NCBI RefSeq assembly: GCF_001447995.1
Contig: NZ_LDPE01000004.1
Span: 1-64,000 of the forward strand
Source of the DNA: Maribacter dokdonensis DSW-8
GTDB taxonomy: Bacteria > Bacteroidota > Bacteroidia > Flavobacteriales > Flavobacteriaceae
Direction: 5' to 3'
Length of the DNA stretch: 64,000 nucleotides
In this document: positions 36,890 through 46,451 of the stretch, piece by piece
How the letters are laid out: each line of letters opens with the position of its first letter
Numbering within the stretch: position 1 is the first letter of the stretch
The notes under the pieces: generated by a model
What the model was told of the DNA's origin: nothing
Databases searched by the model: none
The model's input: only the letters and a program-made list of their open reading frames with translations
Program-made: the position numbers and the translations under genes

Positions 36890-38895
36890 TGCATTTATAC
36901 TCAATTATAATAAATAGAACTTCAATATGCTTACTGCTGGTTTTTGCATTGATTTTGTCATGCTCAAAGGTTCCGGAATATACCGTAACATCACCAAATG
37001 GTAAAAATGTATTTACGGTTTTCCCCGGTTATCATAGTGACCATTCTAACGGATTGGGATTTGATATTATGTATGAAGGTAAGCCAGTCTTGCTTCCTTC
37101 CGTATTGGAAATTTCTACCAACCATTTTGATTTGAAAGGAGATTGGTCCGTATTGAGAGTCGATGAAAATAATGTTGAAAATAGCTGGACAACAAGGTTT
37201 GGAGAATTGAGCGAAGTGCCAGATAATTACCGAGAAATAAAAATCCATCTAAAGAAAGGTAAAACACTTGTCAATTTCATTGCTAGGGCGTATGATGAGG
37301 GTGTGGCCTTTGCTTATGAAATTCCTGTACAAGCTGACATCAAGACCCTGGAATTAGATGAAAATATTTATTATAATTTTGAGAAAGACCATATGATGTG
37401 GTCTACTCCAAAGCGAGAAAAAGGAGTTTTAACAGCACAAGGCGAGTATAAAAAAATTCCGTTATCAGAGATAGAAACGGGTATTGAAAGACCTTTGTTA
37501 ATTGAAATTGATGAAAACCTCAAAATAGCTCTTGCCGAAGCAAATTTGGTAGATTATGCCCGTTTAAGTTTTTCTAAAGGTGCTTCCAATAACAGTGTGC
37601 TATCAACTTTAGATGGTAAAATGGAAGAAGAAATTCAGGATACCATCACGGGGGCTTTAATTTCGGAACGTAAGAATGATGTGTTTAAAGTAAAGAAGCA
37701 CCTACCATTTCAATCGCCATGGCGTGTGGTAATGATGGCAAAAAATGAAGGTGAATTATTAGAAAACAATTATATACTTCAAAACTTAAGTGAGCCTAAT
37801 CAACTAAAAGATGATTCTTGGGTAACCCCGGGAAAGGCATTGAGAGAAGCCACGCTAACAACAGAAGGAGGTATGACGGCGATCGATTTTGTTGCGGAAC
37901 ACAATATGCAATACGTGTTGTTCGATGCTGGTTGGTACGGTAATGAAATGTATGAAGAATCAGACGCTACGACCATAACCTTGGATCCTAAAAGATCCAA
38001 AGGTCCGTTCAATATTGAAGCCATCACCAAGTATGCCGATGAGAAAGGAATTGGTATAATCTTATATGTCAATAGAAGGGCTTTAGAAAAGCAATTGGAT
38101 GATATACTGCCCCTGTATAAAAAATGGGGTATTTCAGGAATTAAATTTGGCTTTGTCCGTGTTGGGGATCAAGAAGCTACCGCTTGGTTGCATAATGCTA
38201 TCAAAAAGGCATCTGAATATGGATTTATTGTAGATGTACATGATGAATACAGACCTACAGGTTTCTCAAGAACATATCCTAATTTATTGACACAGGAAGG
38301 TATTGAGGGTGATGAGGAAAGTCCTACCAATGAGCAGACACTTAACACCATGTTTACAAGAATGTTGGCAGGCGCAGCGGATAATACGGTTTGCTATTAT
38401 AATAGCAGAGTAAATAAAATGGGCTCGCATGCATCTCAGTTGGCAAAAACTGTTTGTCTATTTAGTCCGCTGCAATTGCTTTATTGGTATGACAAGCCTG
38501 CTTCTTCTTTAGAGAAAAATGATGGTCTATGGGGAGATACCAAGCATATAGGCAATGAACCCGAACTGGAATTTTTTGATAATGTACCCACAACGTGGGA
38601 TGAAACAAAAGTGTTGCATGCCAAGGTAGGGGAGATTGGAGTATTGGCAAGAAGAAAAGGCTTGGAATGGTTTGTAGGCGGAATCAATGGAACGGCTCCT
38701 CAGCAATTGGAAATCGATTTCAGTTTTTTAAAGGAAGGGGATACCTATAAGGCAAAATTATATACTGATGATGAAACGGTTGAAACCCGTACAAAAGTAA
38801 AAATTGAAGAATTGCAGCTTTCAAGTACAGAAACTTTAGATTTAGAGATAAAACCTAATAACGGATTTACCATGCATATAATTCCGGTTAAGTAA
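36889..38895 (+). CDS. GH97 glycosidase, inverting-type pattern (lipoprotein)
   Basis: 668 residues, lipoprotein signal ending LILSCS (Cys25). The N-terminal beta-sandwich typical of GH97 begins YTVTSPNGKNVFTV; the TIM barrel contains FVLFDAGWYG-type and GIKFGFVRVGDQE segments, then VDVHDEYRPTG and RTYPNLLTQEGIEG. Retaining GH97 galactosidases have a nucleophilic Asp in the first of these (KIDF); here it is Gly421, and Glu453 stands in HDEYRPTG, the pattern known from inverting SusB-like alpha-glucosidases. The linkage cleaved is thus probably an alpha-glucoside or related alpha-glycoside, but family GH97 is mixed. Seven bases separate it from the first lyase. Confidence 0.92.
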   Translation: MHLYSIIINRTSICLLLVFALILSCSKVPEYTVTSPNGKNVFTVFPGYHSDHSNGLGFDIMYEGKPVLLPSVLEISTNHFDLKGDWSVLRVDENNVENSWTTRFGELSEVPDNYREIKIHLKKGKTLVNFIARAYDEGVAFAYEIPVQADIKTLELDENIYYNFEKDHMMWSTPKREKGVLTAQGEYKKIPLSEIETGIERPLLIEIDENLKIALAEANLVDYARLSFSKGASNNSVLSTLDGKMEEEIQDTITGALISERKNDVFKVKKHLPFQSPWRVVMMAKNEGELLENNYILQNLSEPNQLKDDSWVTPGKALREATLTTEGGMTAIDFVAEHNMQYVLFDAGWYGNEMYEESDATTITLDPKRSKGPFNIEAITKYADEKGIGIILYVNRRALEKQLDDILPLYKKWGISGIKFGFVRVGDQEATAWLHNAIKKASEYGFIVDVHDEYRPTGFSRTYPNLLTQEGIEGDEESPTNEQTLNTMFTRMLAGAADNTVCYYNSRVNKMGSHASQLAKTVCLFSPLQLLYWYDKPASSLEKNDGLWGDTKHIGNEPELEFFDNVPTTWDETKVLHAKVGEIGVLARRKGLEWFVGGINGTAPQQLEIDFSFLKEGDTYKAKLYTDDETVETRTKVKIEELQLSSTETLDLEIKPNNGFTMHIIPVK

Positions 38896-38902
38896 AACGA
38901 AA

Positions 38903-41731
38903 ATGAAATTAGGCATACAGAACATATTCCAAAGTATATGGTTGACAATAGCATTTGTTATAGTTGGGGGTGTAATGGTATATGGTCAAAAAAGTGTTCA
39001 TCCTAGAATTTATACAACCTATCAAAACAAAGCCGTTTTTCTTCAAACCATTGAAAATGTTCCATGGAAAAAGGAATTGGTAGCACGTAAAAAAGAACGG
39101 TTACAAAAATATATAGCCCTTTGGAAAAATGATAAGGAATGGTTGGTGTCCCGTTTACAAATGAACTGGAAAACCAAGCATGATAAAGTGTATTTAGAAG
39201 GCGGTGATTTTGCTCATTCAGAAGGTAAGGCACCTGTGCCCACTGTTCGTTTTTCTGGTACAAGAGATTGGGCAACAGAATATAGATCTCCTTCGTTAGA
39301 AAATATAACTCCGTATACGGACAACCCTAAGGGACTGTATTTAGAACATAAAAAGACGGGTAAAAGGGAATGGGTAGTACCTAAAGAATCTGGTCATATC
39401 ATTGAAGGTATTAACCGCAAGATCATGTCTTTAGTAGAAGATGCAGCCTTTTTATATTGGTTAACGGGCGATAGGGTATATGCAGATTTTGCTACCCCCG
39501 TCTTTGCTACTTACATTGAGGGTATGTACTACAGAGATGCCCCAATAGACTTGGCAAATACCAATCAACAATTTCTTTCTGGGCTGGCAACTTTTGAGGT
39601 TATCCATGAAAAAATACTGATACATCTCATTACCACGTACGACTTTTTATATGATCATTTAAAGGCACAGAAAATAAACCTTTCAAATGCAGAAGCTGTG
39701 TTTCAAAAATGGGGTGATCAAATTATTAAGAATGGTGTGCCCAATAATAACTGGAATCTTTTTCAAGCACGTTTTCTTACTTATGTGGCCTTGGTTTTAG
39801 AACCAAATAGTAATTATAAAAATGGTAAGGGTAGGGAGTATTACTTAGATCATACTTTTAATACATCAACCGAAAGACAAATTTCCATAAAGGAATCATT
39901 GTTGGTTTACGATCAAGAAAACGGTATATGGCCAGAGTCTGCATCTTATTCAGTGCATGTAATTACTACCTTATTAAATATAATAACCCTTTTGGACCAT
40001 TTTACCAATGCCAATGAGTTATCTAATTTTCCTATAGTTGAAAAAGCAGCTTTGGCATCTTTTCAGTATTTGTTTCCTTCTGGGCATACCATTGGATTTG
40101 GAGATTCTTCACATAAAAAATTACCTGCTGAAAATTTTGAGTTATTGATTACCAACTATCAGAAATACGGTGCGAACGAAAAACGGAACATAATTGCCAA
40201 TTTACTGAACGATATGATTGACGAGGGCGATTATAAAAGGGAAGCTAAAGACTTGTTTCAATTATTTTTCTATGTTAATAATGTGGTGCCAAATGAGGAG
40301 GAAAATGAATTTGATCTTCCATTGGTTTCGCCTACATTTTATGCACCAAATGTAAGTTGGTTCAACCAAAGACTAGGTAGTGAAGCAAATGCTATGATGG
40401 TTGCCACAACAGGATCTTATGGTAACCATGCGCATAGTAACGGTATATCTATAGAGCTGTTTGCCAAGGGGTCAGTACTTGCACCAGATATGGGAAAAGG
40501 GTCAAGTTATTGGCACAAAGATCATACAGAATACTATTCCAGAATGCCGGCACATAATACGGTGGTAGTCAATGGTATTTCGGATTATGAACCTATGAGA
40601 AGCCATCATCCATTTCATTTGGAAAATAGCTTCCCCAAAACTGGTGAAACCCCAATTTTTGATCAAGTTACTTTTTCTAATGTTTCATTTGTTGAACCTA
40701 AAACCAAGGCTCGGCAATTACGATTTACATCGTTGATAAAAGGTCCTTCAGGAGCCGGTTATGTCGTTGATGTTTTTAGGTCTAGAAAACCAGGTAGTGA
40801 TGGGCAAAGGCATGATTATTTTTATCACAACCTTGGAGCTGAATTAAAGATCAGTTCAAATGAAGAGGTTTTGAAATTGGAAGATACCGAAGATTTAGGG
40901 AGTCATCAAGGTGATTTAAAGGCATATGATTATCTCATAGAAAAAAAGAAGTTGACAACCGCCAAAGCGGTTAGGGCTAATTTCAGTTTTACATCAGAAG
41001 CTGGTACCTCAGATTTAATGGAAGTTTGGGTAAAGGGCAGTGCCGATCAAACACTTTATTCAGCAATGGCGCCCAAGTCTAAAGCGATAACAAGTGGTAC
41101 TTCTCCAAAAGAATTATTGAACAAACCAATACCAACATTGATCGTTCAACGAAATGCCGAAGCATGGGAGAATCCGTTTGCCATGGTATTTAACCCTTTA
41201 GGTAAAGATGAAGATAATCCTATTTTAGAAGTTGAATATGCTGAAAAAATAGAAAATAGCACTGCTCAACAGATACAAGTAAAATTTAAAGATGAGGCTA
41301 CGCAAGATAACATTGTACTAAATGAAAATGAAAGTGTTATTTATGATCAAGGTGATCTGTATCAAAAAGGATTGTTGTCCATAACGAGAACCGAAGAAAA
41401 CAAAGCGCAACCTTCTTTTATTTTTCTTTCAGGTATGTACAGGTATGAACATAACAATTGGGGAATTCAGGCATCTGGTGCCCCAGTGACTTTTTCATTC
41501 GACATTAAAGAAAATGAAATAATACTGCAGAACGATCAGCCTGTTGTTTTGAATATACCTAAACCTAAAAACAGTAGTGAGGCAATATTATATATCTATG
41601 AAGATAATGAGTTAATTGACACACGTAAAGGATTGAAAAGCTGGGTCAATGATGAGCAATTAGAATTTAGATTATCAAAAGGTTACGCAAAAGCTGTTAT
41701 CAAATTTCAAAGTAGTAATAATGAAAAATAA
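38903..41731 (+). CDS. Heparinase II/III-type polysaccharide lyase, paralogue 1
   Basis: 942 residues with an N-terminal signal/TM (to ~28). An N-terminal alpha-toroid (about 30-450) is followed by a Heparinase II/III beta-sandwich domain. The sandwich shows the metal-binding GNHAHSNGISIELFAKG (His509, His511) and the aromatic YYSRMPAHNTVVVNG segment. N-terminal block SRLQMNWKTK ... EGKAPVPTVRF is shared with the lyase at 54745..57516, so the two are paralogues. Enzymes of this fold cut uronic-acid polysaccharides by beta-elimination and leave unsaturated ends for GH88. The PL family number and substrate cannot be fixed by eye. The next gene starts 11 bp before its stop. Confidence 0.88.
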   Translation: MKLGIQNIFQSIWLTIAFVIVGGVMVYGQKSVHPRIYTTYQNKAVFLQTIENVPWKKELVARKKERLQKYIALWKNDKEWLVSRLQMNWKTKHDKVYLEGGDFAHSEGKAPVPTVRFSGTRDWATEYRSPSLENITPYTDNPKGLYLEHKKTGKREWVVPKESGHIIEGINRKIMSLVEDAAFLYWLTGDRVYADFATPVFATYIEGMYYRDAPIDLANTNQQFLSGLATFEVIHEKILIHLITTYDFLYDHLKAQKINLSNAEAVFQKWGDQIIKNGVPNNNWNLFQARFLTYVALVLEPNSNYKNGKGREYYLDHTFNTSTERQISIKESLLVYDQENGIWPESASYSVHVITTLLNIITLLDHFTNANELSNFPIVEKAALASFQYLFPSGHTIGFGDSSHKKLPAENFELLITNYQKYGANEKRNIIANLLNDMIDEGDYKREAKDLFQLFFYVNNVVPNEEENEFDLPLVSPTFYAPNVSWFNQRLGSEANAMMVATTGSYGNHAHSNGISIELFAKGSVLAPDMGKGSSYWHKDHTEYYSRMPAHNTVVVNGISDYEPMRSHHPFHLENSFPKTGETPIFDQVTFSNVSFVEPKTKARQLRFTSLIKGPSGAGYVVDVFRSRKPGSDGQRHDYFYHNLGAELKISSNEEVLKLEDTEDLGSHQGDLKAYDYLIEKKKLTTAKAVRANFSFTSEAGTSDLMEVWVKGSADQTLYSAMAPKSKAITSGTSPKELLNKPIPTLIVQRNAEAWENPFAMVFNPLGKDEDNPILEVEYAEKIENSTAQQIQVKFKDEATQDNIVLNENESVIYDQGDLYQKGLLSITRTEENKAQPSFIFLSGMYRYEHNNWGIQASGAPVTFSFDIKENEIILQNDQPVVLNIPKPKNSSEAILYIYEDNELIDTRKGLKSWVNDEQLEFRLSKGYAKAVIKFQSSNNEK

Positions 41732-42623
41732 AAAGGCATATCATATTTTGACTCGCAGCCTCATCGTATTGGTCATTTTAATTGGTGGTCCTTTAACGGC
41801 ACAGAACAATTGGAGTACAACCATACCTGGTAAGGACTTAAAAGAGTTAGTGTATAAGGTAGTAGATGGCGATACGTTAAAAATGCAGTTATACTCTCCG
41901 GATAATTGGAGTACCGCAAAAGCATATCCAACAATTGTATTCTATTTTGGAGGAGGTTGGAATGGTGGTAGCTTAGACCAGTTTAGGGCACAAGCTGGGT
42001 ATTTTGCTTCAAGGGGCATGGTAACGGTATTGGCAGATTACAGGGTAAAAAGTAGACATGGTACCACACCATATGAATCCGTAAAAGATGCAAAATCTGC
42101 AGTTAGGTATTTAAAGAAGAATGCGGCTAATTTACAAGTAGATACTACAAGAATGGTTACGGCAGGTGGTTCTGCTGGCGGACATTTAGCCGCGGCAGTA
42201 GCTTTATTGCCAGGTGTTAATGAAAGCACGGACAATTTAAAAATAGATACCAAGGTAAGCGCAGTAATATTGTACAATGCCGTAGTGGACAATGGTCCGG
42301 GTGAAGGTGGTTTTCAGCATGAGAGAATGGGTGAAAACTATCTAGATATTTCGCCTATACATCATATAGAAAAAGGTGCTCCGCCTACATTACTGTTTTT
42401 AGGTGCTCAAGACCATCTAATTCCGGTTTCTGTGGCAGAAGAGTATAAGTCAAAAATGGATGCGGTAGGTAGTAGATGTGATGTTTTTATTTATGAAGGG
42501 CAAGGTCATGGATTCTTTAATCCTAAAGTAAAAACAGATGAGTATTATAAAAAGACAACTTACGAAGCAGACAAGTTTTTAAATTCTTTAGGTCATATTA
42601 AAGGAAAACCAACAATAGAATAA
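41721..42623 (+). CDS. Alpha/beta-hydrolase carbohydrate esterase (BD-FAE-like)
   Basis: 300 residues, signal peptide to about residue 28. Esterase/lipase pattern: VFYFGGGWNGGS oxyanion loop, nucleophile Ser151 in TAGGSAGGHLAAA, Asp231 in LGAQDHLIP and His263 in EGQGHGFFNP. Similar proteins in PULs are bifunctional acetyl/feruloyl esterases or xylan-type deacetylases. It starts inside the lyase gene (11-bp overlap) and lies 10 bp before the GH141-like gene, so it is translated from the same transcript. It is the second esterase of the locus and not closely related to the first. Confidence 0.85.
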   Translation: MKNKKAYHILTRSLIVLVILIGGPLTAQNNWSTTIPGKDLKELVYKVVDGDTLKMQLYSPDNWSTAKAYPTIVFYFGGGWNGGSLDQFRAQAGYFASRGMVTVLADYRVKSRHGTTPYESVKDAKSAVRYLKKNAANLQVDTTRMVTAGGSAGGHLAAAVALLPGVNESTDNLKIDTKVSAVILYNAVVDNGPGEGGFQHERMGENYLDISPIHHIEKGAPPTLLFLGAQDHLIPVSVAEEYKSKMDAVGSRCDVFIYEGQGHGFFNPKVKTDEYYKKTTYEADKFLNSLGHIKGKPTIE

Positions 42624-42633
42624 CATAAAATTT

Positions 42634-44997
42634 ATGAGAAAATATTGTCTTTTGATTTTAACTTTTGTGTATTCATGTACCACAGAGCAAAAAACCGTTG
42701 ATTTATATGTAGATGTCAATGTAAATGCTTCCGGTGACGGCAGTATGGACAGTCCTTTCACAACAATTTCAAATGCTTTGACAAAAGCGAAAGAAATTAA
42801 ATCAACTTCATTGAATACGCATGTAAACGTTAATCTTTTAGAAGGTGAATATTATTTGGATAAGCCTATAGTGATAGATAGCTCTTTAAACGGACTTTCC
42901 ATAATTGGAGCTCATCCGGCTAAGGTTATACTTAAGGGATCTAGAAAACTAGTGGCACAATGGCAGAAGTTCAATGAAAATATCTACGTAACACAAGTGC
43001 CCCAAAATTTAAGTTTTGATCAATTGATCATTGATAGCGAACCACAAATATTGGCGAGATACCCAAATTATGATGAGAATGGAGGGTACTGGCAAGGGCA
43101 TGCTGCAGATGCTATTGGTAAAGAGAAAGTAGCTACGTGGAAAAATCCCATTGGTGCGTATTTTCATGTATTACATAATGGCAGATGGGGCGGGTTTCAT
43201 TATAAAATCATAGGGTTGAACGAAGATGGTACACCAAAATTGGAGGGCGGGCATCAAAATAACAGACCATCAAGGCCACATGAAGAATACCGTATGGTGG
43301 AGAATGTATTTGAAGAGTTAGATGCACCAGGCGAATGGTTTTTAGATAAGGCGAATGCTAAGTTATATTATTATCCTACTACTAAGATCAATTTGGAAAA
43401 TGCCAAGGTTGAGGTCTCTACCCTAAAAAGTTTGATTCAGGTTATTGGTACGACCAAAAATCCGGTTAAAAATGTTACTATATCAAACATTGGTTTACAG
43501 CATACGGAACGCACTTTTATGGAAAAGTATGAGCCATTATTGCGAAGCGATTGGACTATTTATCGCGGAGGAGTAGTGTTCTTTGAAGGCACTGAAAATT
43601 GTACCATAACAAATAGTATTCTTAAAGATTTAGGCGGTAATGCCATTCTGGCCAGTAAGTATAATGCTAACTTGAGAATAACCGAAAATCATATCTATGA
43701 TTGCGGTGGCAGTGCCATTAGTTTTATAGGTGATCCTTCTGCCGTTAGGTCACCGGCTTTTCAATATGGTGAAATTGTTCCATATTCGGAGATGGATACT
43801 TTACCCGGTCCAATAAATGAACTATACCCAAGAAATAGCTTGGTAGAGAATAATTTAATTCATCGTATCGGTAGAACCGAAAAGCAAACAGCGGGTGTAC
43901 AAATTGCCATGGCTATGGATATCACCATACGTTCCAATAGTATTTATGACGTACCACGGGCAGGTATAAACATTGGTGATGGCACGTGGGGCGGTCACTT
44001 AATTGAAAAAAATGATGTTTTCAATACCGTACTGGAGACCAGTGACCATGGGTCTTTTAATTCGTGGGGGCGCGATCGTTTTTGGCACCCTAATAGAAAA
44101 GTGATGGATAGCATGACCTTAGAGCACCCCAAAATGTATACTTGGGATGCCATAAAAACAACGACCATTCGCCAAAATAGATTTAGATGTGATCACGGTT
44201 GGGACATTGATCTGGACGATGGATCTTCTAATTATCATATTTACAATAATCTCTGTTTAAATAATGGTATTAAGCTCAGAGAGGGTTTTGAGCGAGTTGT
44301 AGAGAACAATATTCTGGTGAACAACTCACTGCATCCGCATGTATGGTTTGCCAATAGTTTAGATGTATTTAAACACAACATTGTTGCCAAAGCATATCAA
44401 GATGTAGGTTTAAAGGGCTGGGGAGATGATTTGGACTATAATTTATTTTCTAATGAAGAAAGTATGATGAAATCTCAAATTTATAGTAGGGATATTCATA
44501 GTACTTATGGTGATCCACAATTTAAAGATCCCTCAATCTTGGATTTTACCGTAACTGCGGATTCTTTAGCATCGACAATAGGGTTTAAAAATTTTCCAAT
44601 GAATGAGTTTGGAGTACAAATTCCCGCATTAAAGAAACAGGCGAAGACTCCTACAGTTCCTGTTCTTAATTCCAATAACACGTTGGTGGAAGATAAGAGT
44701 CCTACTGTAGAATGGCTTCGTAACAGCTTAAAAAGTGTAGATTCTGAACAAGAGCAATCTGCATATGGATTAAATTCTGCGGCAGGAGTGATCGTTTTAG
44801 GGGTTTGGAACAAGAGTCCCGCGGTACAGAATAAAGGACTCAAAAAAGGCGACGTGATCATTGCGGTAGAGGGGCAACATATTTCAACCGTAAAAGATTT
44901 TTTCACCATGAACCAAAACCATCAAAATAAAGGCAGATTAGAGGTAGTGGTCATGCGTAATCAATCAGAGAAAAAACTAACAATTCAAACAAAATAA
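42634..44997 (+). CDS. GH141-like parallel beta-helix glycosidase with C-terminal PDZ domain (lipoprotein)
   Basis: 787 residues, short lipoprotein signal (Cys15 in FVYSCTT). Residues ~20-680 form a right-handed parallel beta-helix (DVNVNASGDGSMDSPFTTISNAL at the start, many NxI/NxL turns later), with ETSDHGSFNSWGRDRFW as the most conserved segment, a pattern I associate with GH141 (alpha-L-fucosidase or xylanase activity reported). Residues ~700-787 are a PDZ domain (NKGLKKGDVIIAVEGQHIST). The PDZ may hold partner proteins or a substrate tail. Fucosidase would fit GH29 and GH95 nearby; the assignment to GH141 is moderate. Confidence 0.75.
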   Translation: MRKYCLLILTFVYSCTTEQKTVDLYVDVNVNASGDGSMDSPFTTISNALTKAKEIKSTSLNTHVNVNLLEGEYYLDKPIVIDSSLNGLSIIGAHPAKVILKGSRKLVAQWQKFNENIYVTQVPQNLSFDQLIIDSEPQILARYPNYDENGGYWQGHAADAIGKEKVATWKNPIGAYFHVLHNGRWGGFHYKIIGLNEDGTPKLEGGHQNNRPSRPHEEYRMVENVFEELDAPGEWFLDKANAKLYYYPTTKINLENAKVEVSTLKSLIQVIGTTKNPVKNVTISNIGLQHTERTFMEKYEPLLRSDWTIYRGGVVFFEGTENCTITNSILKDLGGNAILASKYNANLRITENHIYDCGGSAISFIGDPSAVRSPAFQYGEIVPYSEMDTLPGPINELYPRNSLVENNLIHRIGRTEKQTAGVQIAMAMDITIRSNSIYDVPRAGINIGDGTWGGHLIEKNDVFNTVLETSDHGSFNSWGRDRFWHPNRKVMDSMTLEHPKMYTWDAIKTTTIRQNRFRCDHGWDIDLDDGSSNYHIYNNLCLNNGIKLREGFERVVENNILVNNSLHPHVWFANSLDVFKHNIVAKAYQDVGLKGWGDDLDYNLFSNEESMMKSQIYSRDIHSTYGDPQFKDPSILDFTVTADSLASTIGFKNFPMNEFGVQIPALKKQAKTPTVPVLNSNNTLVEDKSPTVEWLRNSLKSVDSEQEQSAYGLNSAAGVIVLGVWNKSPAVQNKGLKKGDVIIAVEGQHISTVKDFFTMNQNHQNKGRLEVVVMRNQSEKKLTIQTK

Positions 44998-45024
44998 TAA
45001 TCAAATTAAGTAAACAACAACGAC

Positions 45025-46374
45025 ATGAAGAAATTAACTAAAATACTAACGGCATTTGTACTGGTAGCTAGTATGAATACGGGTTGTGCACAAACCAAAA
45101 AAGTGGTGCAATTATCTGATGATGAACGAATGGAATGGTGGCGTGATGCCAAATTCGGTATGTTCATACATTGGGGTGCATACTCAATAATTGGAGGGGA
45201 AAGAGGAGAGAAAATTGCAGGCGGTGGCGCAGAATGGGCCATGGATAAATTAGATTATACCATAGAAGAGTATGAGAAGTTTCCGGCAATGTTCAACCCA
45301 GAATTGTTTAATGCCGATGACTGGGTGAAAATGGCGAAAGATGCCGGTATGAAATACATTGTCATCACTTCTAAACATCATGATGGTTTTGGTCTGTGGG
45401 ATTCAAAAGTATCGGATTATGATATTATGGATGCCTCACCATTTAAACGTGATATTATTAGGGAATTAGCGGAAGCTTCAAGAAAGCAAGGCATTAGATT
45501 TGGTGTATATCATTCCATAGTAGATTGGCATCATCCTCAAGCACAAGGCAATTTATTTCCAAACTATAATGCAGGCCAAAAAGACCAAACCGTGGTTAAT
45601 CCAGAGTTTCCTCAATACTATAAAAATTACCTAAAGCCACAGGTAAAGGAATTGCTTACCAATTACGGCGATATTGATATTGTTTGGTTTGATGGTGATT
45701 GGATCGCAGATTATACCACGGAAATGGGTAAGGATATGTACGGATTTATTCGTGAAATGCAACCCAATACCATTATAAACAATAGAGTGGACAAAGGACG
45801 AAAAGGTATGGAAGGCATGGATCGTGAAGGTAATTTTGCAGGCGATTTTGGTACACCTGAACAAGAGATACCAGCAACCGGTATTGCTGAAGATTGGGAA
45901 GCTTGTATGACCATGAACGGTACATGGGGCTACAAACCAGACGATACTAAATGGAAAAGTAGTGAAGATCTTATTCAAAAATTAGTAGATATCGTATCAA
46001 AAGGGGGGAACTTCTTATTAAATATTGGTCCTGATGGTTACGGTAGGTTTCCATCACAAAGTATTAGAAGGTTAAAAGCATTGGGTGAGTGGACAGATGC
46101 CAATGGCGAGGCAGTTTATGGGGCAAAAGCTAGTCCGTTTGATATGCCGGAGTGGGGTAGGTATACCTCAAAAGATGGCGTTATTTACGCACACATTTTC
46201 AATTGGCCAGAAGATGGAAAGTTGAAGTTGAACAAAGCAATTAAGCTTAAGAACGCTTCTATGTTGACGAATGCGGCAACATTAAAGACTCAATCTGCCG
46301 CAGATGGTATTGTTGTAGAGTTGCCAACAGAAAAACCTGATTCAGAGGTAATTGTTTTAAAACTAGAGATATAG
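45025..46374 (+). CDS. GH29 alpha-L-fucosidase (lipoprotein)
   Basis: 449 residues, lipoprotein signal with Cys21 (MNTGCAQTKK). The GH29 barrel is clear: WWRDAKFGMFIHWGAYSI, TSKHHDGFGLWDSK, RFGVYHSIVDWHHP and the nucleophile Asp223 in DIVWFDGDW. GDFGTPEQEIP and NIGPDGYGRFP complete the family pattern. It releases alpha-L-fucose with retention; the position of the acid/base Glu is not obvious by eye, as usual in this family. It is the fucosidase in the middle of the train, 27 bp after the GH141-like gene. Confidence 0.95.
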   Translation: MKKLTKILTAFVLVASMNTGCAQTKKVVQLSDDERMEWWRDAKFGMFIHWGAYSIIGGERGEKIAGGGAEWAMDKLDYTIEEYEKFPAMFNPELFNADDWVKMAKDAGMKYIVITSKHHDGFGLWDSKVSDYDIMDASPFKRDIIRELAEASRKQGIRFGVYHSIVDWHHPQAQGNLFPNYNAGQKDQTVVNPEFPQYYKNYLKPQVKELLTNYGDIDIVWFDGDWIADYTTEMGKDMYGFIREMQPNTIINNRVDKGRKGMEGMDREGNFAGDFGTPEQEIPATGIAEDWEACMTMNGTWGYKPDDTKWKSSEDLIQKLVDIVSKGGNFLLNIGPDGYGRFPSQSIRRLKALGEWTDANGEAVYGAKASPFDMPEWGRYTSKDGVIYAHIFNWPEDGKLKLNKAIKLKNASMLTNAATLKTQSAADGIVVELPTEKPDSEVIVLKLEI

Positions 46375-46451
46375 GTAATTTATTTAAACGGATCATTGAC
46401 CTAAATGGTGTTTTAAAAGCTAGGATTAGATGACATAAGGGTTATGTTAAG

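Noticed and set aside
44436..44446. Near copy of the operator word (ATAATTTATt) in the GH141-like gene
   Set aside because: It is a 9-of-10 match within coding DNA that encodes conserved residues, so it was not counted.
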